Shown: one piece after another, positions 17,320 to 26,087 of the stretch
How the letters are laid out: every line of letters begins with the position of its first letter
How positions within the stretch are numbered: the stretch's first letter is position 1
Assembly: GCA_902778105.1 (NCBI GenBank)
Contig: CACYWN010000019.1
Coordinates: forward strand, 1-54,006
DNA length: 54,006 nt
Origin: an uncultured Bacteroidia bacterium
GTDB lineage: Bacteria; Bacteroidota; Bacteroidia; Bacteroidales; UBA932
Direction of reading: 5' to 3'
Made by a program: the position numbers and the translations under genes
Notes under the pieces: model-generated
Told to the model about the DNA's origin: nothing
The model's database searches: none
The model's input: the letters and a program-made list of their open reading frames with translations, nothing else

Positions 17320-19268
17320 TGCAGACGCATATGGCTTTTTTGAAATTCAACAAGTCTGAGCTCGTCAACCTGTCTTACTCGCTCAAGCGGGAAATCCTGC
17401 TGGCAAGCAAGACGGGCGCGTATTGCAACACTTCCATCGTCACGTGCAACACGCGCCGCTACCACGGCCTCCTGGCCGTTCCGGTGGAAAAGTTCGGAGG
17501 ATACAGGTACATGCTCCTGTCCTCCCTGGACGAGAGCCTTACGCTCAGAGGCAAGCGGTTCAACCTGGGCATCCATTGCTACGGGGACGTTTACGAGCCG
17601 CGCGGACACAAGTACATCGTGGACTTCGATGCCGATCCGGTCCCGATGGTCACCTACAAGATCGGCGAAATCGTTTTCCGCAAGAGTTTCGTCCTTCCGC
17701 GGGAAAACAACCAGTTGCTCATCAAGTATGAACTGGTGAACGCCCCTGCGAAGGTCAAGCTCGAACTCAAGCCGTTCCTGTCCTTCCGCCGGGTCCATGA
17801 CCTGACCCAGCAGAACGGCGAAGCCCGCACGGGTGCCCGGGAAATCGAAGGAGGCGTCTCCTTCAACCTGTACGAGGGATTCCCGGACCTGGACCTGCAG
17901 GTCAGCGGTGCTTATGCTTTCAAGTCCGCCCCCTGCTGGTACAACGGCGTCACCTATTCCGACGAGATGCGCCGCGGCTTCGACTGCCGCGAGGACCTGT
18001 TCGTCCCGGGTTCCTTCGAACTGGAACTGAAGCCGGGCGAGTCGGTGGTGTTCTCCGCCAGCGCGGACGGCCCTGTCGCGCCGGCCGGCCTCAAGCGCAA
18101 GTTCACTTCCGCCGTGGGCAAGATCGGGCCCATCACCTCGTTCCACGACCAGCTCGTCCGTCAGGCGGACCTGCTGATCCGTGACCGGGGCGGCAAGAAG
18201 CAGGTCGTCGCCGGTTATTCTTGGCTCCTGACCGGCCTCCTGCGGGAGACGCTGTACTCCCTCGCCGGCCTTACCCTGTACGGGAAGGACGACCCGAAGG
18301 AATTCGAGGAGATCCTGGACAACCTCATCGCCGATGAGCAGGAGCGCCTGTTCCACCGCACCACGCAGGTGGAGGCCCCGCTCTTCATGACGGTCACCCT
18401 CCAGCAATATATCGCCTATACCGGCAACGAGAAGCACGCTTGGACCAAATACGGCGAAACCCTCAAGGGTATCCTGGAGAGCTATCTGCCGGGTCGGCGG
18501 ACCGAGGTGGTGATGCACCCCAACGGCCTCCTCTGGGCCCAGGTGGACGGCGTCGCCCTGTCCTGGATGAATGCCTATATCAACGGCCGGGCCGTCACCG
18601 AACGGCCGGGTTATCAGGTGGAGACGAACGCCCTCTGGTACAACGCCATCTGCTTCGCCCTGGATATGGAGGCGAAATACGGCCCCAAGGACAGCCCGTT
18701 CGTGAAGCAGTGGACGCCGGTGCGCGACCTGGTGCTCCGGAACTTCCAGCCGACCTTCTGGAATGCGGACTTCGGCTTCCTGGCCGACTACGTGGACGGC
18801 TATGGCCAGAACCTGGACCTTCGTCCGAATCAGCTCTGGGCCGTCTCCCTGGACTACAAGCCCGTTTCCGACGAGGTGATCGGCGCCGTGATGCGCGTGG
18901 TGAACAATGAACTGGTCACCCGCCGCGGCATCCGCACCCTCTCCCCGCGCGACAATAAGTACAAGGGCGTGTATGAGGGCAACCAGATCGAGCGCGACCT
19001 CGCCTACAACAACGGTTGCGCCTGGACCTTCCTGCTGGCCCAGTACTGCTATGCGAGCTTCAACATGATGGGCAGGAACTTCGTGAAGCGTGCCGAGTGG
19101 CTCACCGAGGGTTTCTATGAGGACCTCTCCAAGCACGGCGTGGGCTGCTTCTCGGAACTTTACGACGGTGATCCGCCCCATGAGCCGCACGGAGCCATCT
19201 CTTCGGCGACGGCGACATCGGCCCTTCTGAATATCAATTGGTTGATCGACAAATACAAGGAGGAATAG
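17319..19268 (+). CDS. Glycogen debranching enzyme (amylo-alpha-1,6-glucosidase)
   Basis: 649 residues. The N-terminal domain (about 4-225, with CNTRRYHGLLAVPVEKFGGYRYMLLSSLDE) is the bacterial/archaeal GDE N-terminal domain; the C-terminal (alpha/alpha)6 domain (about 285-645) has the usual TLQQYIAYTGNEKHAW, GLLWAQVDGVALSWMNAYING and RPNQLWAVSLDY segments, with the general acid and base among the conserved Asp/Glu. It removes alpha-1,6 branch stubs. A second in-frame Met (MAFLKF) at 17331 may be the true start. It shares one base with the glgB stop. Confidence 0.92.
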   Translation: MQTHMAFLKFNKSELVNLSYSLKREILLASKTGAYCNTSIVTCNTRRYHGLLAVPVEKFGGYRYMLLSSLDESLTLRGKRFNLGIHCYGDVYEPRGHKYIVDFDADPVPMVTYKIGEIVFRKSFVLPRENNQLLIKYELVNAPAKVKLELKPFLSFRRVHDLTQQNGEARTGAREIEGGVSFNLYEGFPDLDLQVSGAYAFKSAPCWYNGVTYSDEMRRGFDCREDLFVPGSFELELKPGESVVFSASADGPVAPAGLKRKFTSAVGKIGPITSFHDQLVRQADLLIRDRGGKKQVVAGYSWLLTGLLRETLYSLAGLTLYGKDDPKEFEEILDNLIADEQERLFHRTTQVEAPLFMTVTLQQYIAYTGNEKHAWTKYGETLKGILESYLPGRRTEVVMHPNGLLWAQVDGVALSWMNAYINGRAVTERPGYQVETNALWYNAICFALDMEAKYGPKDSPFVKQWTPVRDLVLRNFQPTFWNADFGFLADYVDGYGQNLDLRPNQLWAVSLDYKPVSDEVIGAVMRVVNNELVTRRGIRTLSPRDNKYKGVYEGNQIERDLAYNNGCAWTFLLAQYCYASFNMMGRNFVKRAEWLTEGFYEDLSKHGVGCFSELYDGDPPHEPHGAISSATATSALLNINWLIDKYKEE

Positions 19269-19271
19269 ACG

Positions 19272-20561
19272 ATGAGAGTGCTTATGTTCGGCTGGGAATT
19301 CCCTCCCCATATCGCGGGCGGTCTGGGTACGGCCTGCGAGGGTATCGTCAAGGGCCTGGCGTACAACGGCGTCGAGACCCTCTTCGTGATGCCGTCCGCC
19401 TCCGGTGACGAAGACCAGAGCGCGACGACCATCATCAACGCCAGCGACGTTGCCGTGGACACGGTCTCCGAGAGCGTCGAGGAATACCTCGACAAGGTCA
19501 AGTTCATCCACATCGGCACCAATATGGTCCCTTACGCCGACCCGGAGGAGTTCTCCCGCCTGGTCGATGAGGACCGCCGGCGCCAGGTGAAGGATTTCTC
19601 CATCAGCTACGGCCAGAAATACAAGTTCTCCGGAAAGTACGGCGCGAACCTGATGGAAGAGGTCGCCCGCTATGCGATGGTGGGCGGCACGATCGCCCTC
19701 CAGCGCAAGGACGAGTTCGACGTCATCCACGCGCACGACTGGCTCACCTACTATGCCGGCATCGCCGCCAAGGAACTGACCGGCAAGCCGCTCGTCATCC
19801 ACGTGCACGCCACCTCCTTCGACCGCGGCAGCGTGGACAATATCGACACGCGCGTGTTTGCGATCGAACAGCGGGGAATGCAGATGGCCGACCGCGTGGT
19901 CACCGTCTCCAACCTTACCCGCAACATCGTCATCAACCGGTACGGCATCGATCCCGGCAAGGTGGTCACCGTCCACAATGCCGTGGATTTCAGCGGCCGC
20001 GAGAACCTGGTCGTCGAGCGCGGCGTCAAGGAGAAGGTCGTCACCTTCCTTGGGCGCATCACTTACCAGAAGGGTCCGGAGTACTTCATCGAAGCCGCCG
20101 CGAAGGTCCTGAAGCGCACCAAGAACGTCCGCTTCGTGATGGCCGGCAGCGGCGATATGATGAACCGCTGCATCCGGCATGTCGCCCGCCTGGGCATTTC
20201 CGACCGTTTCCACTTCACGGGCTTCCTCCGCGGAGCGGACGTGCAGAAGATGTTCGCCCTGTCCGACGTCTATATCATGCCTTCCATCTCCGAGCCGTTC
20301 GGTATCTCGCCCCTGGAGGCGATGCGTACCGGCGTCCCGTCCATCATCTCCAAGCAGTCCGGCGCCGCCGAAGTGCTCAGGTACGCCTTCAAGGTGGACT
20401 TCTGGGACGTGGACGCGATGGCCGACGAGATTTACGCCCTGCTCCACTATCCCGCCCTGGCGCGTTTCTCCGCCCGGGCCGGATACGATGAGGTGAACGC
20501 CCTCAAGTGGAACGGCGCCGCGGCCAAACTCAAGAAAGTGTACGAATCAGTAGTAAAGTAA
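19272..20561 (+). CDS. GT4-type glycosyltransferase of the glycogen cluster
   Basis: 429 residues with a GT-B fold. The start MRVLMFGWEFPPHIAGGLG resembles glycogen synthase-like GT4 enzymes, with the glycine-rich donor or acceptor loop; DVIHAHDWLTY and the second half VTFLGRITYQKGPEYFIEAA and SISEPFGISPLEAMRTG (the E-x7-E pair) are typical. Such genes sit between debranching enzyme and GH57 amylase in glycogen clusters of Bacteroidota. It may make or extend alpha-glucan primers, but donor and acceptor are not known. Three bases separate it from the preceding gene. Confidence 0.87.
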   Translation: MRVLMFGWEFPPHIAGGLGTACEGIVKGLAYNGVETLFVMPSASGDEDQSATTIINASDVAVDTVSESVEEYLDKVKFIHIGTNMVPYADPEEFSRLVDEDRRRQVKDFSISYGQKYKFSGKYGANLMEEVARYAMVGGTIALQRKDEFDVIHAHDWLTYYAGIAAKELTGKPLVIHVHATSFDRGSVDNIDTRVFAIEQRGMQMADRVVTVSNLTRNIVINRYGIDPGKVVTVHNAVDFSGRENLVVERGVKEKVVTFLGRITYQKGPEYFIEAAAKVLKRTKNVRFVMAGSGDMMNRCIRHVARLGISDRFHFTGFLRGADVQKMFALSDVYIMPSISEPFGISPLEAMRTGVPSIISKQSGAAEVLRYAFKVDFWDVDAMADEIYALLHYPALARFSARAGYDEVNALKWNGAAAKLKKVYESVVK

Positions 20562-20569
20562 AAAACAAT

Positions 20570-21853
20570 ATGGCATCCAAAAGTATCTGCCTGTATTTCC
20601 AGGTCCATCAGCCTACCCGGCTACGGCTTTACAGATTCTTCGATATCGGCAAGGACTCGCACTATTATGACGACTTCGCCAACCGGACCATCCTTCGGCG
20701 CATCGCGCAGAAGTGCTACCTCCCGATGAACGCCCAGTTGCTTGAGCAGATCAAGGCGGCGAAGGGCAAGTTCAAGGTGGCGTTCTCCATCTCCGGATCC
20801 GCCCTGGAGCAGTTCCAGCGCTTTGCTCCCGATGTGATCGAGAGTTTCCGCGCCCTGGCCCAGACCGGCTGTGTGGAGTTCCTGTGCGAAACCTACTATC
20901 ATTCCCTCGCTTCGCTGGCCTCCGAGTCCGAGTTCACCCACCAGGTGCTCAAGCACAAGAAGGCCGTCGAGGACCTGTTCGGCGTCACGCCCACCGCGTT
21001 CCGCAACACGGAACTCATCTACTCCAATGCCATCGGCGAAATGGTCTATGGCCTGGGGTTCAAGACGATGCTCACCGAAGGCGCCCGACACATCATGGGC
21101 TGGCAGAGCCCGAATTTCGTGTACGGCTGCGACACCCAGCCGAAGCTGAAACTCCTTCTCCGCAACGCCGGCCTGTCCGACGATATCGCCTTCCGCTTCT
21201 CCAACCGGGGCTGGGACATGTGGCCCCTGACCGCAGACAAGTATCTCGCCTGGGTGAAGGAATCGGCCAAGGACGACGAAATCGTGAACCTGTTCATGGA
21301 CTATGAGACTTTCGGCGAGCACCAGAGCGCTGCCAGCGGAATCTTCGACTTCATGAAGGCCCTTCCGGAAGCCGTCCTTGCGGACGGTACCTTCTCCTTC
21401 GTCACCCCTTCCGAGGCTGTGCGCAAGCACAAGCCGGTGGCAGACCTCGACGTTCCGGATGCGATCTCCTGGGCCGACGAGGAGCGCGACGTCACGGCCT
21501 GGCTGGGCAATGAACTGCAGCAGGAGGCGTTCAACAAGGTCTATGCGATGACCGAGAAGCTCTCCATCGTGGGCGATCCCGAACTGTGGGAAGACTTCGG
21601 TCACCTGCAGGAAAGCGACCATTTCTACTACATGTGCACCAAATTCTTCTCCGACGGGGAAGTGCACAAGTACTTCAATCCGTATGATACGCCCTACGAG
21701 GCGTTCATCAACTACATGAACGTCCTGTCCGACTTCCAGATCCGGCTCGATGAGAAGCGCGCCGCCCTGGATGTGAAGGAAACGGCCGTGCAGGAAGTGG
21801 CCGCCCCCGTGAAGAAGAAGCCCGTCACCCGAAAAACCGTCAAGAAGAAATAA
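20570..21853 (+). CDS. GH57 family alpha-amylase / glucanotransferase
   Basis: 427 residues, start at 20570 eight bases after the GT4 stop. Conserved regions of GH57 are visible: FQVHQPTRL near the start (region 1), LCETYYHS (region 2), the nucleophile Glu148 in FRNTELIYSN (region 3) and the acid Asp244 in MDYETFGEH (region 4). It acts on alpha-1,4-glucan by a retaining mechanism, as amylase or 4-alpha-glucanotransferase. No signal peptide, so intracellular glycogen or maltodextrin is the likely substrate. The C-terminus is a Lys-rich tail. The next gene starts at the following base. Confidence 0.9.
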   Translation: MASKSICLYFQVHQPTRLRLYRFFDIGKDSHYYDDFANRTILRRIAQKCYLPMNAQLLEQIKAAKGKFKVAFSISGSALEQFQRFAPDVIESFRALAQTGCVEFLCETYYHSLASLASESEFTHQVLKHKKAVEDLFGVTPTAFRNTELIYSNAIGEMVYGLGFKTMLTEGARHIMGWQSPNFVYGCDTQPKLKLLLRNAGLSDDIAFRFSNRGWDMWPLTADKYLAWVKESAKDDEIVNLFMDYETFGEHQSAASGIFDFMKALPEAVLADGTFSFVTPSEAVRKHKPVADLDVPDAISWADEERDVTAWLGNELQQEAFNKVYAMTEKLSIVGDPELWEDFGHLQESDHFYYMCTKFFSDGEVHKYFNPYDTPYEAFINYMNVLSDFQIRLDEKRAALDVKETAVQEVAAPVKKKPVTRKTVKKK

Positions 21854-24800
21854 ATGGACAAACATATTCTTAATCCGGACTACCTGTTCGAGGTCAGCTG
21901 GGAGGTTTGCAACAAGGTCGGCGGCATCTATACCGTCGTTGCAACGAAGGCCCTCTACCTGAAGTCCCAGCTGGGACGTCATCATATCCTCATCGGACCG
22001 GATGTCTGGATGCACCGGGCGAGCAATCCCGATTTCATCGAGGATCCGCTCTTGTTCCGGTCTTGGAAGCAGCAGGCGGCCGCCGAAGGTCTCCGGCTGC
22101 GCGTAGGAAAGTGGAACATACCCGGTACCCCCGTCGCCGTGCTGGTGGATTACAAGACCTTCCTCCCGCAGGCCGACGGGATCCTGACGGATTTCTGGAA
22201 CGCCTTCGGGGTGGATTCCCTGACCGGCAACTGGGATTACAAGGAAGCGGCCGTGTTCGGCTATGCCGCCGGCAAGGTCATCGAGAGCTTCTACAACTAC
22301 AATCTCTCTTCCGCCGATCACGCCGTGGCCCAGTTCCACGAGTGGCAGACCGGTGCGGGCATCCTGCAGCTCAAGCGGAGCCGTGTGCCCGTGGCCACCG
22401 TGTTCACCACCCACGCTACGGTCATGGGCCGTTGCCTGGCCGGCAACAACCTGCGGCTTTACGATGACATGGCGTCCTTCAACGGTGACGAGATGGCGCA
22501 GCGTTTCAATGTCATCGCCCTCCATTCCCTGGAGAAGATGGCCGCCCGCGAGGCCGATGTGTTCACTACCGTGAGCGAGATCACCGCCAAGGAGTGTGCC
22601 CAGTTCCTGGGGCGTCCGGTGGACGTGGTCACTCCCAACGGTTTCGAGAACAGTTTTACACCCGCATCGGACGAGGAGTATTCGCAGCTGCATGACGCCG
22701 CCCGCCGCCGCCTTATCGAGGTCGCCACGGCGATGTCCGCCGAGCAGGTTCCCTCCAACGCCGTATTCATCGGCATCGGAGGCCGTTACGAGTTCCGCAA
22801 CAAGGGTATCGACGTGTTCATCGACGCCCTGGACCGGCTCAACCGCTCCGATTATGACGGGCGTCCGGTCCACGCCTTCATCATGATCCCTTCCGGCCAT
22901 CACGGTCCGGACCGGGGACTGGTGGCGAAGCTTTCCGGTGAAGGGGACGCGCAGTACCAGACCCAGACGACCCACTATCTGATGAATGCCGAATACGACA
23001 TCATCACCCGCCGTTTCCGGGAAACCGGTCTCGTGAACTCGCTGGGCGACAAGGTCAAGGTGTATTTCGTTCCGTCCTACCTGAACGGCAACGACGGCGT
23101 GTTCAACATGAAGTACTACGACCTGCTGTGCGGCCTGGACCTCGCCTTGTTCCCGTCCTATTATGAACCCTGGGGCTACACGCCGCTGGAGGCGCTGGCT
23201 TTCCGGATTCCCACCCTCACGACGAGCCTGGCCGGTTTCGGCCTCTGGGTGCGGGACCATTACCAGGGAGACCATCCGGGCATCACCGTGCTGGACCGGG
23301 ACGATTCCAACTATCACGAAGTCGTGGACGGGGTCGTGGCCCGTATCCGGGAGATTGCTGCCCTGCATCTCGAGACCCGGGATGTCTATCGGAACAATGC
23401 CCGTGAAGTCGCGCAGATCGCCCTGTGGGACCATCAGATCGTTTATTATCAGAAGGCCTATTCCATGGCACTCGGGAAACTGCAGGAAGCGCTCCCGACT
23501 TACAAGACTAAAGAAAAGACAATCCAATACATGAAATCCGAACTCAACAATCCGAGCTGGCGGACCGTCTTGGTGACGCGCCACCTGCCCGCAAAGCTTT
23601 CTCCCCTGGAAAGGCTTTCCAAGAACCTCTGGTGGTGCTGGAACGAAAGCGCCAAGGAACTGTTCCACGCCATCGACCCCGAGGTCTGGCACGCGTCCGG
23701 CCATAACCCGCTGGCGCTGCTGGACACGGTGAGCATCAAGCGTTTCCACCAACTTTCCCAGGACGATGCCTTCGTCGAGAAGATGAACGCCGTCCTCGCC
23801 GAATTCGATGCCTACATGGCTGAGAAGGTCAAGCGTACCGACCCTTCCATCGCCTATTTCTGCATGGAATACGGTCTGGACACTTCCCTGAAGATCTACT
23901 CCGGCGGTCTGGGTATCCTGGCCGGCGACTACCTGAAGGAGACTTCTGACATGAACGTGAACCTCGTCGCCGTGGGCTTCCTGTACCGTTTCGGCTATTT
24001 CACCCAGGTGATTTCCGGACAGGGCTACCAGGTGGCGAACTACGACGCCCAGGACTTCCTGAAGATTCCCGCGACGCCCGTGATGGACGCCGACGGCAAC
24101 TGGGTGACCGCCAGCGTGGCTTTCCCGGGCCGCACCATCACCGCCCGCGTATGGAAGGTGGAAGTGGGCCGTACCGACCTCTACCTGCTGGATACCGATT
24201 ATGAAGCCAACATCCCCGAGGACCGTGAGGTGACCTATCACCTGTACGGTGGCGACTGGGAGAACCGGCTCAAGCAGGAACTCCTGCTGGGTGTCGGCGG
24301 CATCCGTGCGCTCCGCAAGCTGGGTATCGACACCCAGGTGTACCACTGCAATGAGGGCCACGCCGCTTTCATCGGCCTGGAACGTCTCCGCGAGTATATC
24401 GAGAAGGACAACCTCGACTTCTCCGAAGCCCTTGAGGTAGTCCGCGCTTCCTCCCTTTTCACGACGCATACGCCGGTTCCCGCCGGTCACGACGCTTTCG
24501 AGGAAGGGATGCTCCGCAAGTATATCGGCCACTATCCCGGCCGCCTCAAGGTGGACTGGGAGACGCTGATGTCTCTCGGAAAGGACAACCCGCTGGATCC
24601 CAACGAGAAATTCTCCATGTCCAACCTCGCCGCCAACATCTCCCAGAACGTCAACGGCGTTTCGATGCTGCACGGCAAGGTGAGCCAGGACATCTTCTCC
24701 CATATGTATCCTGGCTATCTTCCGGAGGAGCTCTTCGTGAGCTATGTCACCAACGGTGTCCATTATCCCACCTGGTGCGCTCCCGAGTGGAAGCCCGTGC

Positions 24801-26086
24801 ATGCCAAGGTGTTCGGTCCTGATTTCCAGACCCATCACTACGACAAGCGCTGCTTCGAGGGAATCTATGAGGTGTCCGACCAGGAGGTCTGGGATACGAA
24901 GAAGGCCCTCAAGAAGAAGCTCTTTGCCTTCCTTCGCGAACGCCTGCAGGACAAGAGCATTTCCAACCACTATTCCCCGTCCGAGCTGGTGACCATCCTG
25001 GAAACCCTCCGGGACGATGTCCTGACGATCGGCTTTGCCCGCCGGTTCGCCACCTATAAGCGGGCCACCCTGCTGTTCCGTGACCTGGACCGCCTGGACG
25101 CCATTGTGAACAATCCGCACCGTCCGGTTCAGTTCCTGTTCGCCGGCAAGGCCCACCCGGCCGACAAGGCGGGCCAGGACCTGATCAAGCAGATCGTGGA
25201 CATCTCCAAGGATCCGCGTTTCATCGGCAAGATCGTTTTCATCCCGGGGTACGACATCACCCTCGCCAAGCGGATGGTCCAGGGTGTGGACGTGTGGATG
25301 AACAATCCGACCCGTCCGCTGGAGGCCTCCGGTACGTCCGGCGAGAAGGCCGCGATGAACGGTACCATGCATTTCTCCGTCCTAGACGGCTGGTGGGTGG
25401 AAGGTTACAAGGAAGGCGCCGGCTGGGCCCTTCCGCTCGAACGCACCTATGACGACCAGGGCTTCCAGAACGAACTGGATGCCGCCACGATCTACCAGAT
25501 CCTGGAGAACGACATCGCCCCTGCCTACTACAATGTGGACAGTACGACGGGCCGTTCCCATGAGTGGATCGGGTATATCAAGAACACCATCGCCCAGGTT
25601 GCCTGCGACTTCACGACGAACCGGATGCTCACCGACTATATCAACCAGTATTACGCACCGCAGTGTGAGCGTGCGAAGCTGGTGAAGGAGAATGATTTCA
25701 AGGTGGCCCGCGAAATCGCCGCCTGGAAGAAGCACGTCCGCCGCAGCTGGGAGGACGTCCAGGTGATTTCCCGCACCGAGCCGCAGGCGGCCTATGACAT
25801 CTCCGAGAAGAGCCCTCTCCACAGCGAGATCGTCCTCAATCTCGGTGACCTCCGGCCCGAGAATGTCGGTGTGGAAGTGGTCTTTGCCCAGACCGACATC
25901 CACGGACAGCTCCACATCGACCAGGTGAATGAGCTCAAGGTCGTCGATTATCAGGATGGTGCCTGCCGTTATGCGGTGGACATCATGCCGGGTACGACCG
26001 GCGCCTACCAGGTGTGCATGCGCATCTTCGCGAAGCATCCGCTTCTCCCGCACCGTCAGGATTTCGAGTGCGTCAGATGGATATAG
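21854..26086 (+). CDS. Fusion of GT3 glycogen synthase and GT35 glucan phosphorylase
   Basis: 1410 residues. Part 1 (about 1-545) is a GT3, eukaryote-like glycogen synthase: FEVSWEVCNKVGGIYTVVAT at the start, FTTHATVMGRCLAGNN, VTPNGFEN, and the E-x7-E pair Glu438/Glu446 in YYEPWGYTPLEAL. Part 2 (560-1410) is an alpha-glucan phosphorylase: NLWWCWNE, FCMEYGLDTSLKIYSGGLGILAGDYLK, YVTNGVHYPTW, RFATYKRA, NNPTRPLEASGTSGEKAAMNG with the pyridoxal-phosphate Lys1165. The join is a short linker ending in an ATG at 23531 (Met560), which coincides with the start expected for a stand-alone phosphorylase. All visible motifs of both enzymes are intact. The GT3 type implies UDP-glucose as donor, fitting the absence of glgC and glgA. 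Confidence 0.93.
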   Translation: MDKHILNPDYLFEVSWEVCNKVGGIYTVVATKALYLKSQLGRHHILIGPDVWMHRASNPDFIEDPLLFRSWKQQAAAEGLRLRVGKWNIPGTPVAVLVDYKTFLPQADGILTDFWNAFGVDSLTGNWDYKEAAVFGYAAGKVIESFYNYNLSSADHAVAQFHEWQTGAGILQLKRSRVPVATVFTTHATVMGRCLAGNNLRLYDDMASFNGDEMAQRFNVIALHSLEKMAAREADVFTTVSEITAKECAQFLGRPVDVVTPNGFENSFTPASDEEYSQLHDAARRRLIEVATAMSAEQVPSNAVFIGIGGRYEFRNKGIDVFIDALDRLNRSDYDGRPVHAFIMIPSGHHGPDRGLVAKLSGEGDAQYQTQTTHYLMNAEYDIITRRFRETGLVNSLGDKVKVYFVPSYLNGNDGVFNMKYYDLLCGLDLALFPSYYEPWGYTPLEALAFRIPTLTTSLAGFGLWVRDHYQGDHPGITVLDRDDSNYHEVVDGVVARIREIAALHLETRDVYRNNAREVAQIALWDHQIVYYQKAYSMALGKLQEALPTYKTKEKTIQYMKSELNNPSWRTVLVTRHLPAKLSPLERLSKNLWWCWNESAKELFHAIDPEVWHASGHNPLALLDTVSIKRFHQLSQDDAFVEKMNAVLAEFDAYMAEKVKRTDPSIAYFCMEYGLDTSLKIYSGGLGILAGDYLKETSDMNVNLVAVGFLYRFGYFTQVISGQGYQVANYDAQDFLKIPATPVMDADGNWVTASVAFPGRTITARVWKVEVGRTDLYLLDTDYEANIPEDREVTYHLYGGDWENRLKQELLLGVGGIRALRKLGIDTQVYHCNEGHAAFIGLERLREYIEKDNLDFSEALEVVRASSLFTTHTPVPAGHDAFEEGMLRKYIGHYPGRLKVDWETLMSLGKDNPLDPNEKFSMSNLAANISQNVNGVSMLHGKVSQDIFSHMYPGYLPEELFVSYVTNGVHYPTWCAPEWKPVHAKVFGPDFQTHHYDKRCFEGIYEVSDQEVWDTKKALKKKLFAFLRERLQDKSISNHYSPSELVTILETLRDDVLTIGFARRFATYKRATLLFRDLDRLDAIVNNPHRPVQFLFAGKAHPADKAGQDLIKQIVDISKDPRFIGKIVFIPGYDITLAKRMVQGVDVWMNNPTRPLEASGTSGEKAAMNGTMHFSVLDGWWVEGYKEGAGWALPLERTYDDQGFQNELDAATIYQILENDIAPAYYNVDSTTGRSHEWIGYIKNTIAQVACDFTTNRMLTDYINQYYAPQCERAKLVKENDFKVAREIAAWKKHVRRSWEDVQVISRTEPQAAYDISEKSPLHSEIVLNLGDLRPENVGVEVVFAQTDIHGQLHIDQVNELKVVDYQDGACRYAVDIMPGTTGAYQVCMRIFAKHPLLPHRQDFECVRWI

Positions 26087-26087
26087 G

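Noticed and set aside
17277-20447. 1056-residue minus-strand open frame over the debranching and GT4 genes
   Set aside because: Shadow frame with His/Asp/Gly-rich content; no promoter or recognisable motif.
20621-25372. 1583-residue open frame on the minus strand
   Set aside because: It is antisense to GH57 and the synthase-phosphorylase fusion. Its composition (many His, Gly, Val, Asp) is that of a shadow of GC-rich coding sequence, with no recognisable domain.
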